The translations under genes and the position numbers were made by a program. From Pseudomonas sp. CBZ-4 (GTDB taxonomy: Bacteria > Pseudomonadota > Gammaproteobacteria > Pseudomonadales > Pseudomonadaceae), in contig NZ_ANNV01000150.1 in assembly GCF_000346755.1 (NCBI RefSeq), positions 1 to 64,000 on the forward strand: DNA of 64,000 bases, given 5' to 3'. The notes beneath the pieces were generated by a model, which was given only the letters and a program-made list of their open reading frames with translations, did not search any database and was not told the DNA's origin. Positions 8,561 through 17,973 of this stretch are shown here, piece after piece. Numbering within the stretch: the stretch's first letter is position 1; every line of letters starts with the position of its first letter.

Positions 8561-9406
8561 TCACTGGCTCAGCGGAATGACCTTCGCCGGCTCACTGAGC
8601 CGTTGGTGCAGGTTCTGCACCTGGCTCTGCAACGTGGTGATGTTGCGGGTGGTCTGGATGCGGAACACATCGAACTCCTTGTTGGTCGGCGCATCGCTGT
8701 TGGCCGGCTGGTTGTCCTGGGCGCTCTTGAGCACCACCAGGTCCTGCTCCAGACGGGCAATGGCCGCACTGGGGTTGCCTTGCTTCTTCAGCGCGGCCAC
8801 ATCGGCCACCAGCTCCTTGAATTCGGCATCGCGCCTGGCCGCATCACCTTGCGCCGCTTTCAGGGTGGCCACGGCGTCGGTCAGGGCCTGGACCTGGCCT
8901 TGCAGCTTGCTGTTGGCACTCGACAGCTCGGTGGTGCTGGCGCTCATCTGTGCCAAGCGCTTGTCCAGCTCGGTGGCCTGGCCGGCCACGCCAACCTGTT
9001 GCTTGCCCTGTTCGAGCAACTGGGTTTCCAACTGGCGGATCTGCAACTTCAGCGCTTCGCTGCCGTTGTTCACACTGGCTTCACTGGCGACGACCTTGCC
9101 GGAAATATCCTGCAGGCGCCCCGCCGCTTCTTCGCTGATGCGCGCAAAGCTTTCCTGGGTCGCGACCAGTTGCTGGCCCATCAGGGAGATCTGCTGGAAG
9201 CTCCACCAGGCCAGGCCGGCAAAGGCGATCAACAAGGCGCCGACCAAGGCCCACAATGGCCCGGTGCTGGCGCTCTTGACCTTGACCACCGGCGTGCTGC
9301 GCGAGCGCACCGACGTGGCGGGGGTAGGTTCGAAATCGTCGTCATCCCCCAGGTCGGCCCGCAGGCTGGGAACGTTGTCGAAATCGTCTTTGGCATCGTT
9401 ACGCAT
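8561..9406 (-). CDS. Membrane-anchored coiled-coil protein, function unknown
   Basis: The 281-residue protein has an acidic N-terminal tail (residues 1-45), one hydrophobic segment near residues 52-72 (LWALVGALLIAFAGLAWWSF), and a long periplasm-facing coiled coil rich in Gln, Ala and Leu heptads from about 75 to 270. I recognise it as a protein widely conserved in pseudomonads, sometimes labelled ATPase, but no nucleotide-binding motif is visible. A structural or cell-envelope scaffold role is only a guess. It is monocistronic, about 110 bp from the epimerase gene on the same strand. Confidence 0.75.
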   Translation of the reverse strand: MRNDAKDDFDNVPSLRADLGDDDDFEPTPATSVRSRSTPVVKVKSASTGPLWALVGALLIAFAGLAWWSFQQISLMGQQLVATQESFARISEEAAGRLQDISGKVVASEASVNNGSEALKLQIRQLETQLLEQGKQQVGVAGQATELDKRLAQMSASTTELSSANSKLQGQVQALTDAVATLKAAQGDAARRDAEFKELVADVAALKKQGNPSAAIARLEQDLVVLKSAQDNQPANSDAPTNKEFDVFRIQTTRNITTLQSQVQNLHQRLSEPAKVIPLSQ

Positions 9407-9520
9407 GAATCAACCCTGAATCGGTGAGGTGGCGAGCGGCGGGAGTATAAACCGCTGTCCTGTTGCTCTGATCGACCCGGAACCACGAATTCGGTTCCCG
9501 ATGTGTTGCCTGTTGTGACC

Positions 9521-10519
9521 TTATTTCAGCCCCGGATCCTGGGCCTTCCACCAGCTGCAAAACTCGTCGAGGGCGGTCCACAGGCTGACCTTGGGCTCGT
9601 AGTCCAGATAATGCCTGGCACGGCTGATATCGAGGGTGAAATCTTTGTTCATCACCTGCATGCCCAAACGCGACAGCGCCGGCTCCGGGCGCCCCGGCCA
9701 CATCGCACAGAATGCTTCATTGAGCGCCGCCACGCTGTAGGACAAGCCGTAGGACCGGTAACGTTTCACCTGCGGCAATTCCATTTGGCGCATCACGTAG
9801 TTCACCACATCCCACACGGGCACCGGGGTGCCGTTGCTGATGTTGTAGGCCTTGCCCAACGCCGAGCCGGTGGCGAGCAAACTGCTGAGCAAGGCTTCGT
9901 TGAGGTTGTGCACGCTGGTGAAATCGACTTTGTTCAAACCGTCGCCGACGATGGCCAGGCGGTTCTTGCGCTGCATCTTCAGCAGGCGCGGGAAGATGCT
10001 CATGTCACCGGCGCCGGTGACAAAGCGCGGGCGCAGGGCCAGCACTTCAAGGCCGAATTCCTGCGCACCAAAGACTTTTTGCTCGGCCAGGTATTTGGTC
10101 GCCGCATAAGGATGCTTGAAGCGCTTGGGCACTTGCTCTTCGGTCAGGCCCAGATGGTCGCGGCCGTCAAAGTAGATCGACGGCGACGACAGGTGGACCA
10201 AGCGTCCGACCCGCTGTTTAAGGCAGGCCTCGACGACATTCTCGGTCACCAGCACATTGCCTTGATGGAAGTCCTGATACTTGCCCCACAGCCCCACGGC
10301 GCCGGCGCAATGCACCACGGCTTCGACGTCGCGGCACAGGTCGCGCACCAGGTCGGCATCATTCAAATCACCCTGGATAAACTCGGCGCCGCGCCTGACC
10401 AGGTGTTCCACACCTTCGGCACGCCGCCCGTTGACCCGTACGTCCAGGCCTTGCTCCAGGGCGAAACGCGCAAAGCGCCCGCCAATGAAGCCGCTTGCGC
10501 CGGTGACCAGAATTTTCAT
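9521..10519 (-). CDS. NAD(P)-dependent epimerase/dehydratase (extended SDR family)
   Basis: The 332-residue protein opens with the Rossmann motif TGASGFIGG (residues 6-14) and carries the SDR catalytic YAATK near residue 138, with an upstream Ser in HLSSPSIYF. It resembles the 3-beta-hydroxysteroid dehydrogenase/nucleoside-sugar epimerase branch. The substrate cannot be told from sequence. A GGAG ribosome-binding site lies 7 bp before the ATG. Neighbours give no pathway clue. Confidence 0.85.
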   Translation of the reverse strand: MKILVTGASGFIGGRFARFALEQGLDVRVNGRRAEGVEHLVRRGAEFIQGDLNDADLVRDLCRDVEAVVHCAGAVGLWGKYQDFHQGNVLVTENVVEACLKQRVGRLVHLSSPSIYFDGRDHLGLTEEQVPKRFKHPYAATKYLAEQKVFGAQEFGLEVLALRPRFVTGAGDMSIFPRLLKMQRKNRLAIVGDGLNKVDFTSVHNLNEALLSSLLATGSALGKAYNISNGTPVPVWDVVNYVMRQMELPQVKRYRSYGLSYSVAALNEAFCAMWPGRPEPALSRLGMQVMNKDFTLDISRARHYLDYEPKVSLWTALDEFCSWWKAQDPGLK

Positions 10520-10571
10520 GTATTACTCCGTGCTCTTTCGTTTTTCATCGCTGTTGCCTTGACGCGCGCCA

Positions 10572-11465
10572 TCACTCCAACGGCACCAACCATTGGCCAC
10601 ACGCCTGGGCCAGATGGTCGGTCAACAAGCCCAACAGTTGCCCGCCACTGCGCCAATGATGCCAGTACAGCGGCACGTCGATGGGCTTATCTGGCAACAA
10701 CTCCACCAACACGCCCTTTTCCAGTTGGTCGCGCACCTGCAATTCCGGCACCAGGCCCCAGCCGAGCCCGGCCTCGGCGAGGCGGATAAAGCCTTCGGAC
10801 GACGGGCACAAATGGTGTTCGAAACCGCCGTCCACGCCGAGAGACGCGAGGTAGCGATGTTGCAGAAAATCATCCGGGCCAAACACCAATGCCGGCGTGC
10901 GCGCGAGTTGGTCGGCGCGTACACCCTCGGGAAAGTGCCGGGCGATAAAGGCCGGACTGGCCAGCGCACGGTAACGCATGGCGCCGAGCAACAAACTGCG
11001 GGCCCCGGCCACGGGACGCTCGCTGGCGCAGATACACGCCGCCACTTCGCCGGCACGCATGCGCTTGAGGCCGACGGTCTGGTCTTCTACCACCAGGTCC
11101 AGCAACAGGTGTTGCTCGGCACAAAACACGCTGACGGCCTCGGCCCACCAGGTGGCGAGGCTGTCGGCATTCAGGGCGATGCGCAGGCGTTCGGGCATGC
11201 CCTCTGCGTCCAGCGCTGGCACCTGGCTTTGCAGGTCGCGCTCCAGCAGGCGCACCTGCTGCACATGGTTGAGCAGGCGCCGGCCGATGTCGGTGGGCGT
11301 CGGCGGCGTGGCGCGTACCAGCACCGGTTGGCCGATGCGCGCCTCCAGCAATTTGATGCGCTGGGAGATCGCCGATTGCGACACCCCGAGCACCTGGGCG
11401 CCGCGCTCGAAGCCGGCCTGTTCCACCACCGCTGCCAGAGCGGAAAGCAATTTATAGTCGAACAT
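10572..11465 (-). CDS. argP: LysR-family regulator ArgP
   Basis: The 297-residue protein has an N-terminal winged helix-turn-helix (FERGAQVLGVSQSAISQRIKLLEARIGQPVLVR, residues 19-51) and a LysR substrate-binding domain. Length and N-terminus match ArgP/IciA, which senses lysine and arginine and activates the arginine exporter gene argO. It is transcribed divergently from an ACT-domain gene and argO, the expected context. The regulatory region is the short gap 11466-11563. Confidence 0.92.
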   Translation of the reverse strand: MFDYKLLSALAAVVEQAGFERGAQVLGVSQSAISQRIKLLEARIGQPVLVRATPPTPTDIGRRLLNHVQQVRLLERDLQSQVPALDAEGMPERLRIALNADSLATWWAEAVSVFCAEQHLLLDLVVEDQTVGLKRMRAGEVAACICASERPVAGARSLLLGAMRYRALASPAFIARHFPEGVRADQLARTPALVFGPDDFLQHRYLASLGVDGGFEHHLCPSSEGFIRLAEAGLGWGLVPELQVRDQLEKGVLVELLPDKPIDVPLYWHHWRSGGQLLGLLTDHLAQACGQWLVPLE

Positions 11466-11563
11466 CAGTTTCTCTAATGAGCGATCAGCAATATTGGTTT
11501 TTCTTATACAGCTTAGCCCGTGAGAATGACCAGCATTGCTTCTCTCTATTCAAGGAACTTCAC

Positions 11564-11965
11564 ATGGCTGGCGAAACCGCCCTGGCAACCCTGCTACGCA
11601 GCATGAGCCCGCAGCTGAATGACGGCGATTATGTGTTCTGCACCCTGCCCGACCAGCGTATCCCGACGGGTTGCGAAGTGATCGGCAGCTTTCGCGAGAG
11701 GGAAGGCCTGACGGTCATCGTCGAGCGCCAGCAGGCGGAACAGGCGGGCCTGGCCTTCGACTACGTCGCCGCGTGGATCACCCTGAACGTGCATTCGGCC
11801 CTGGAAGCCGTGGGCCTCACCGCCGCGTTCGCCAGTGCACTGGGCCAGGCCGGCATCAGTTGCAATGTGATTGCCGGTTATTACCACGATCACCTGTTCG
11901 TTGGCCGCGCCGATGCTGAACGCGCGATGCAAGTACTGCGGCAACTGGCGGCAGGCGCGGAGTAA
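11564..11965 (+). CDS. ACT-domain protein of unknown role
   Basis: The 133-residue product starts MAGETALATLLRSMSPQLNDGDYVFCTLPD and ends with an ACT-like fold (residues 70-125, including GLTAAFASALGQAGISCNVIAGYYHDHLFV). Small stand-alone ACT proteins of this type bind amino acids. I chose the ATG at 11564 because AAGGAAC stands just ahead of it; the longer frame upstream has no family support. It lies 5 bp before argO and is probably co-transcribed with it under ArgP control, so an amino-acid-sensing accessory role is plausible. Confidence 0.85.
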   Translation: MAGETALATLLRSMSPQLNDGDYVFCTLPDQRIPTGCEVIGSFREREGLTVIVERQQAEQAGLAFDYVAAWITLNVHSALEAVGLTAAFASALGQAGISCNVIAGYYHDHLFVGRADAERAMQVLRQLAAGAE

Positions 11966-11970
11966 ATCCT

Positions 11971-12570
11971 ATGTGGCAAAGCTATGTTAACGGCCTGTTG
12001 GTGGCCCTCGGTTTGATCATGGCCATCGGCACCCAGAACGCCTTTGTCCTCGCGCAAAGCCTGCGCCGTGAGCATCACTTGCCCGTGGCGGCGTTGTGCG
12101 TGGTGTGCGATGCGTTGTTGGTGGCCGCCGGGGTGTTCGGCCTGGCCACGGTGCTGGCGCAAAACCCGCTGCTGCTGGCGATTGCCCGCTGGGGCGGCGC
12201 GGCGTTCCTGTTGTGGTACGGCACCCTGGCGCTGCGCCGGGCGTTTTCCCGGCAGAGCCTGGAGCAAGGCGGCAACCTGAAGACCCGCTCACTGCGTGCC
12301 GTGATGCTCAGCGCTTTGGCAGTGACGCTGCTCAATCCCCACGTCTATCTGGACACGGTGCTGCTGATCGGCTCACTCGGCGCACAACAAACCGAGCCCG
12401 GCGCCTACGTGGCCGGGGCGGCCAGTGCATCGTTCCTGTGGTTCGCCACCCTGGCCCTCGGTGCGGCATGGCTGGCACCGTGGCTGGCGCGGCCGGCCAC
12501 TTGGCGCCTGTTGGACCTGTTGGTGGCGGTAATGATGTTCAGCGTGGCCTATCAATTGATCGCCGCCTGA
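11971..12570 (+). CDS. argO: Arginine/lysine exporter ArgO (LysE family)
   Basis: The 199-residue inner-membrane protein has six hydrophobic segments and the LysE signature GTQNAFVLAQSLRREH (residues 22-37), followed by the CD...L motif in TM2. It exports basic amino acids and relieves internal excess. It is adjacent to argP, its usual activator, with one short ACT gene between them. Confidence 0.93.
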   Translation: MWQSYVNGLLVALGLIMAIGTQNAFVLAQSLRREHHLPVAALCVVCDALLVAAGVFGLATVLAQNPLLLAIARWGGAAFLLWYGTLALRRAFSRQSLEQGGNLKTRSLRAVMLSALAVTLLNPHVYLDTVLLIGSLGAQQTEPGAYVAGAASASFLWFATLALGAAWLAPWLARPATWRLLDLLVAVMMFSVAYQLIAA

Positions 12571-12748
12571 CGAATATTCCAAAACGCTCTGGAACCTCTA
12601 TCCCACACAGTTGTTGCGTGGTTTTGCCGCACCCCCGGTGCTATGATCCTGCCCCTGCGCCGCAAAGAGTACAAACTCCCCGGCGCTTGTTTGGCCGCCC
12701 GTGATCGGCCTTGCGCTCACCGCAACTGACCTGATTAGGAGAATCATC

Positions 12749-13345
12749 ATGGCTTTCGAATTGCCGCCGCTGCCCTACGCACACGATGCCCTGCAGCCGC
12801 ACATTTCCAAGGAAACCTTGGAATTCCACCACGACAAGCACCACAACACCTACGTCGTGAACCTGAACAACCTGGTGCCTGGCACCGAGTTCGAAGGCAA
12901 GACCCTGGAAGAGATCGTCAAGTCTTCTTCGGGCGGCATCTTCAACAACGCCGCTCAGGTCTGGAACCACACCTTCTACTGGAACTGCCTGGCGCCAAAC
13001 GCCGGCGGCCAACCAACCGGCGCGCTGGCTGAAGCCATCAACGCTGCGTTCGGTTCGTTCGACAAGTTCAAGGAAGAGTTCACCAAGACGTCCGTCGGCA
13101 CCTTCGGTTCCGGTTGGGGCTGGCTGGTGAAAAAGGCTGACGGTTCCCTGGCCCTGGCCAGCACCATCGGCGCCGGCAACCCGCTGACCAATGGCGATAC
13201 CCCGCTGCTGACCTGCGACGTCTGGGAACACGCTTACTACATCGACTACCGCAACGTGCGTCCAAAGTATGTGGAAGCGTTCTGGAACCTGGTCAACTGG
13301 AAGTTCGTGGCTGAGCAGTTCGAAGGCAAGACCTTCACTGCCTAA
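12749..13345 (+). CDS. sodB: Iron superoxide dismutase
   Basis: The 198-residue cytoplasmic enzyme converts superoxide to peroxide and oxygen. Metal ligands are in HHDKHHNTYV (His27), VWNHTFYWN (His74), and DVWEHAYYIDY (Asp157, His161). NNAAQVWNHTFYWNCLAPNAGG is typical of the iron form. Translation starts at 12749 after AGGAG; a frame open further upstream is not part of the protein. It precedes bifA and icmP as in P. aeruginosa PA4366-PA4370. Confidence 0.97.
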   Translation: MAFELPPLPYAHDALQPHISKETLEFHHDKHHNTYVVNLNNLVPGTEFEGKTLEEIVKSSSGGIFNNAAQVWNHTFYWNCLAPNAGGQPTGALAEAINAAFGSFDKFKEEFTKTSVGTFGSGWGWLVKKADGSLALASTIGAGNPLTNGDTPLLTCDVWEHAYYIDYRNVRPKYVEAFWNLVNWKFVAEQFEGKTFTA

Positions 13346-13365
13346 GCAACGCTTGCAGTAGAAAG

Positions 13366-13390
13366 AGCCCGGCGAATGCCGGGCTTTTTT
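13366..13390 (+). terminator. Rho-independent terminator of sodB
   Basis: An AGCCCGGC/GCCGGGCT hairpin with a 4-base loop is followed by six T residues, 20 bp after the sodB stop. Confidence 0.93.
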
Positions 13391-13493
13391 GTGCCTTACA
13401 GAATGTCGCATCTTGCGCAGGAACTTCGCCAATCTCTCCCACCACACATTCACCGAGACAGACTTATCCCATATACGTATCGGAGAATTTACG

Positions 13494-13718
13494 ATGACTA
13501 TAAACGCACTGTCAGCACTCCCTGTCGTCGGCGACCTGTTGAAGGCAGCGCTGCCTGTGGTGGGCGATGTGGTCAAGGCGATCGCGCCACTGCTGCAACC
13601 GTTTGCAGATGCCGCAGCAAAAAAGATAGCGGGTGAAAGCACGGGTTCGCCAACCGAACCCGTGAATTTTGCCAGCCCGCCAGCAGAGGCAAAGCAGACG
13701 ATTACCTTCAATCTGTAA
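13494..13718 (+). CDS. Small hydrophobic/amphipathic protein, unknown function
   Basis: The 74-residue product is preceded by CGGAG eight bases before the ATG. Residues 8-30 contain a tandem repeat, ALPVVGDLLKA then ALPVVGDVVKA, forming a hydrophobic, helix-prone stretch. A polar Pro/Glu/Thr-rich tail follows, ending in ITFNL. There is no recognisable signal peptide. It faces a second tiny hydrophobic protein (13841-14017) whose ribosome-binding region is similar. Possibilities include a membrane-active peptide or a bacteriocin-like product; none is supported by known motifs. Confidence 0.65.
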   Translation: MTINALSALPVVGDLLKAALPVVGDVVKAIAPLLQPFADAAAKKIAGESTGSPTEPVNFASPPAEAKQTITFNL

Positions 13719-13738
13719 ACGCCAGGTGGCCAGTACTC

Positions 13739-13772
13739 CCGCCTGATGCCTGGGCCGTCCAGGCGTGCGGGT
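13739..13772. terminator. Imperfect hairpin between the two small genes
   Basis: CCCGC...GCCTGG/CCAGGC...GCGGG can fold into a two-part stem. It lies 20 bp after the plus-strand small gene and 70 bp from the end of the minus-strand one. There is no T-run on either side, so a terminator role is uncertain. Confidence 0.4.
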
Positions 13773-13840
13773 TACGAAGGAAAAGGTGACGCAGATTCAA
13801 CCCTGCGCCCCCTTCCAAGGTCAGCAGCAAGCCTCATCCA

Positions 13841-14017
13841 TCAAAATTTGATTTGCTGCTGATTCGTCGCACCACCCACCGCGTTTAAAACACCGCCCAC
13901 CGCTTGTTTCGCAACATCCACCGCCATGCTCGCCGCTTGACCAGCCAGTGGCAGTACAACGGGGGCCAATGCCGCAGCAGCCGCTGCTCCTCCACCTACA
14001 CCCAATGCCGTCAACAT
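13841..14017 (-). CDS. Small Gly/Ala-rich hydrophobic protein, unknown function
   Basis: The 58-residue product starts MLTALGVGGGAAAAAALAPV and continues with a GQAASMAVDVAKQAVGGVLNAVGG segment, ending TNQQQIKF. It is almost wholly small apolar residues with glycine-zipper-like spacing and a short polar tail. CGGAG stands 8-9 bases before the ATG. Only two charged side chains occur before the tail (Asp34 and Lys37). The gene lies between sodB and bifA and converges with the other tiny gene. It is below common gene-calling limits. Function is unknown; a membrane-inserting peptide is a reasonable guess. Confidence 0.6.
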   Translation of the reverse strand: MLTALGVGGGAAAAAALAPVVLPLAGQAASMAVDVAKQAVGGVLNAVGGATNQQQIKF

Positions 14018-14202
14018 AAGTCAATACTCCGAATTAGAACGAGAGGTGTATTCCTCTCGTCGCCTCAGTGGCAAATCTCACGGAGCTGGTTCCATCTTTC
14101 GTAAGTTTGTGTGATTGCCCGAATGTCCCTTTGACTGCCATCACGAGATTGCCAATACTCATGGCATATTGAGGCTACCCGCATGGAACAAGGAATAACC
14201 CT

Positions 14203-16254
14203 TTGAAGCTGGAACTCAAAAACAGCTTGTCGGTGAAGTTGCTACGGGTTGTGCTGCTCTCGGCATTGGTCGTGGGTGTGGCGCTCAGCGTGGCGCAGAT
14301 CGTTTTTGACGCCTATAAGACGCGCCAGGCCGTGGCCAGCGACGCCCAGCGTATCCTCGACATGTTCCGCGACCCCTCGACCCAGGCCGTCTACAGCCTT
14401 GATCGCGAGATGGGCATGCAGGTCATCGAGGGCCTGTTCCAGGACGACGCCGTGCGCATGGCGTCCATCGGCCATCCCAACGAAACCATGCTTGCGGAAA
14501 AAAGCCGCGCCTTGCAGCAATCCCCCGGCCGCTGGTTGACCGACCTGATTCTGGGCCAGGAACGCACGTTCACCACTGCCCTGGTCGGCAAAGGCCCGTA
14601 CAGCGAGTATTACGGCGATTTGAGCATCACCCTCGACACCGCCACCTACGGCAAGGGCTTTATTGTCAGCTCGGTGATCATCTTTATTTCCGGGGTGCTG
14701 CGCGCCCTGGCCATGGGCCTGGTGCTGTACCTGGTCTATCACTGGCTGCTGACCAAGCCGTTGTCGCGGATTATCGAACACCTGACGTCGATCAACCCGG
14801 ACCGTCCCAGCGAACACAAGATCCCCCAGCTCAAGGGCCATGAGCGCAATGAACTGGGACTGTGGATCAACACTGCCAACCAGTTGCTCGAATCCATTGA
14901 ACGCAACACCCACCTGCGTCACGAGGCCGAGAGCAGCCTGCGGCGCATGGCGCAGTATGACTTCCTGACCGGTTTGCCCAATCGCCAGAAGCTGCAGGAG
15001 CAACTGGACAAGATCCTCATCGACGCCGGCCGCCGGCAACGTCGCGTGGCCGTACTGTGTGTGGGCCTGGATGACTTCAAAAGCGTCAACGAGCAGTTCA
15101 CCTACCAGGCCGGCGACCAACTGCTGCTGGCCCTGGCCGACCGTTTACGCGCCCACAGTGGCCGCCTCGGCGCCCTGGCCCGCCTGGGGGGCGACCAGTT
15201 CGCCCTGGTGCAAGCCGACATCGACCAGCCCTACGAAGCCGCCGAACTGGCGCAAAGCATCCTCGACGACCTGGAAGCGGAGTTCGCCCTCGACCGCGAG
15301 CAGATCCGCCTGCGCGCCACCATCGGCATCACCTTGTTCCCGGAAGACGGCGACAGCACCGAGAAGCTGCTGCAAAAAGCCGAGCAGACCATGACCCTGG
15401 CCAAGAGCCGCTCACGCAATCGCTACCAGTTTTATATCGCCAGCGTGGACAGCGAAATGCGCCGCCGCCGCGAACTGGAAAAAGACCTGCGCGACGCCCT
15501 GAGCCGCAACCAGTTTCACCTGGTGTACCAACCGCAGATCAGCTACCGCGAGCATCGCGTGGTGGGCGTCGAAGCGCTGATCCGCTGGCAGCACCCGGAG
15601 CACGGCCTGGTGCCGCCCGACCTGTTCATCCCGCTGGCCGAACAGAACGGCACCATCATTGCGATTGGCGAATGGGTGTTGGACCAGGCCTGCCGGCAGT
15701 TGCGCGAATGGCATGACCAGGGTTTCACCGAGTTGCGCATGGCGGTCAACCTGTCCACCGTGCAGTTGCACCACACCGAGCTGCCGCGGGTGGTCAACAA
15801 CCTGATGCAGATCTACCGCCTGCCGCCGCGCAGCCTGGAGCTGGAAGTCACCGAAACCGGCCTGATGGAAGACATCAGCACCGCCGCCCAACACCTGCTG
15901 AGCCTGCGCCGCTCCGGGGCGTTGATCGCCATCGACGACTTCGGCACCGGCTATTCATCCCTCAGCTACCTGAAAAGCCTGCCGTTGGACAAGATCAAGA
16001 TCGACAAGAGCTTCGTCCAGGACCTGCTGGATGACGACGACGATGCCACCATCGTGCGAGCCATCATCCAGCTGGGCAAAAGCCTGGGCATGCAGGTGAT
16101 CGCCGAAGGCGTGGAAACCGCCGAGCAGGAGGCGTACATCATCTCCGAGGGCTGCCACGAGGGGCAGGGTTATCACTACAGCAAACCGCTGCCGGCCCGG
16201 GAGTTGGCGGCTTTTTTGAAACAGTCCGAGCGCAATAACGCCGCGATTCTTTGA
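14203..16254 (+). CDS. bifA: Cyclic-di-GMP phosphodiesterase BifA (degenerate GGDEF + EAL)
   Basis: The 683-residue inner-membrane protein has membrane segments near residues 13-33 and 150-185, flanking a periplasmic sensor region. It then has a GGDEF-type domain whose active site reads GGDQF (near residue 329) and an EAL domain with an intact EALIRW (near 456), NLS, EVTET, DDFGTGYSS, KIDKSFV and EGVET. The altered GGDQF with a working EAL is the hallmark of BifA, which degrades c-di-GMP and lowers biofilm formation while promoting swarming. The start is TTG after AAGGAA. Its position between sodB and icmP matches P. aeruginosa. Confidence 0.92.
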   Translation: MKLELKNSLSVKLLRVVLLSALVVGVALSVAQIVFDAYKTRQAVASDAQRILDMFRDPSTQAVYSLDREMGMQVIEGLFQDDAVRMASIGHPNETMLAEKSRALQQSPGRWLTDLILGQERTFTTALVGKGPYSEYYGDLSITLDTATYGKGFIVSSVIIFISGVLRALAMGLVLYLVYHWLLTKPLSRIIEHLTSINPDRPSEHKIPQLKGHERNELGLWINTANQLLESIERNTHLRHEAESSLRRMAQYDFLTGLPNRQKLQEQLDKILIDAGRRQRRVAVLCVGLDDFKSVNEQFTYQAGDQLLLALADRLRAHSGRLGALARLGGDQFALVQADIDQPYEAAELAQSILDDLEAEFALDREQIRLRATIGITLFPEDGDSTEKLLQKAEQTMTLAKSRSRNRYQFYIASVDSEMRRRRELEKDLRDALSRNQFHLVYQPQISYREHRVVGVEALIRWQHPEHGLVPPDLFIPLAEQNGTIIAIGEWVLDQACRQLREWHDQGFTELRMAVNLSTVQLHHTELPRVVNNLMQIYRLPPRSLELEVTETGLMEDISTAAQHLLSLRRSGALIAIDDFGTGYSSLSYLKSLPLDKIKIDKSFVQDLLDDDDDATIVRAIIQLGKSLGMQVIAEGVETAEQEAYIISEGCHEGQGYHYSKPLPARELAAFLKQSERNNAAIL

Positions 16255-16302
16255 ACCGGGAAAACGATACTGAATATTTCCCGCGTTTAAGCCTTTACAC
16301 AA

Positions 16303-16321
16303 AATGCAAATCTTTCGCATT
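16303..16321 (+). promoter_or_regulatory. Candidate Fur box upstream of icmP
   Basis: The inverted repeat AATGC-AAATCTTTC-GCATT lies 60 bp before the icmP start, within an AT-rich stretch. It resembles the palindromic Fur consensus. IcmP homologues are iron-regulated, which supports the reading. The match is by eye. Confidence 0.5.
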
Positions 16322-16380
16322 ATGTCGCAGTTTTGCGCTCCCCCGCGCGCCCTATCAACAACCGAAGCAGGATGTTCGCC

Positions 16381-17724
<1,344 letters not shown>

Positions 17725-17740
17725 TCAACGCCGAGTTGAA

Positions 17741-17769
17741 AAAAGGCGACCTTCGGGTCGCCTTTTTTA
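17741..17769 (+). terminator. Rho-independent terminator of icmP
   Basis: AAAAGGCGAC-CTTCGG-GTCGCCTTTTTT: a GC-rich stem with a stable tetraloop-like turn and a T-run, 17 bp after the stop. Confidence 0.93.
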
Positions 17770-17799
17770 TGCGCCTACTCTCAGCCACCCCATACACCT

Positions 17800-17886
17800 G
17801 TGGGAGCTGGCTTGCCTGCGATAGCGGTGGGTCAGTCACACCTTTATCAACTGATACACCGCTATCGCAGGCAAGCCAGCTCCCAC
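17800..17886. repeat. REPIN between icmP and trkH
   Basis: Two inverted REP arms; the spacer is TCAGTCACACCTTTATCAAC or close to it. Confidence 0.9.
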
Positions 17887-17973
17887 AGTTGACCTGCGTC
17901 GTTCCGGCCCCGGTTTACATGCTCTGCGCCCTAGGTAGAATGGCGCCTCTGCCCAATCACCCGAGCTCACTTC

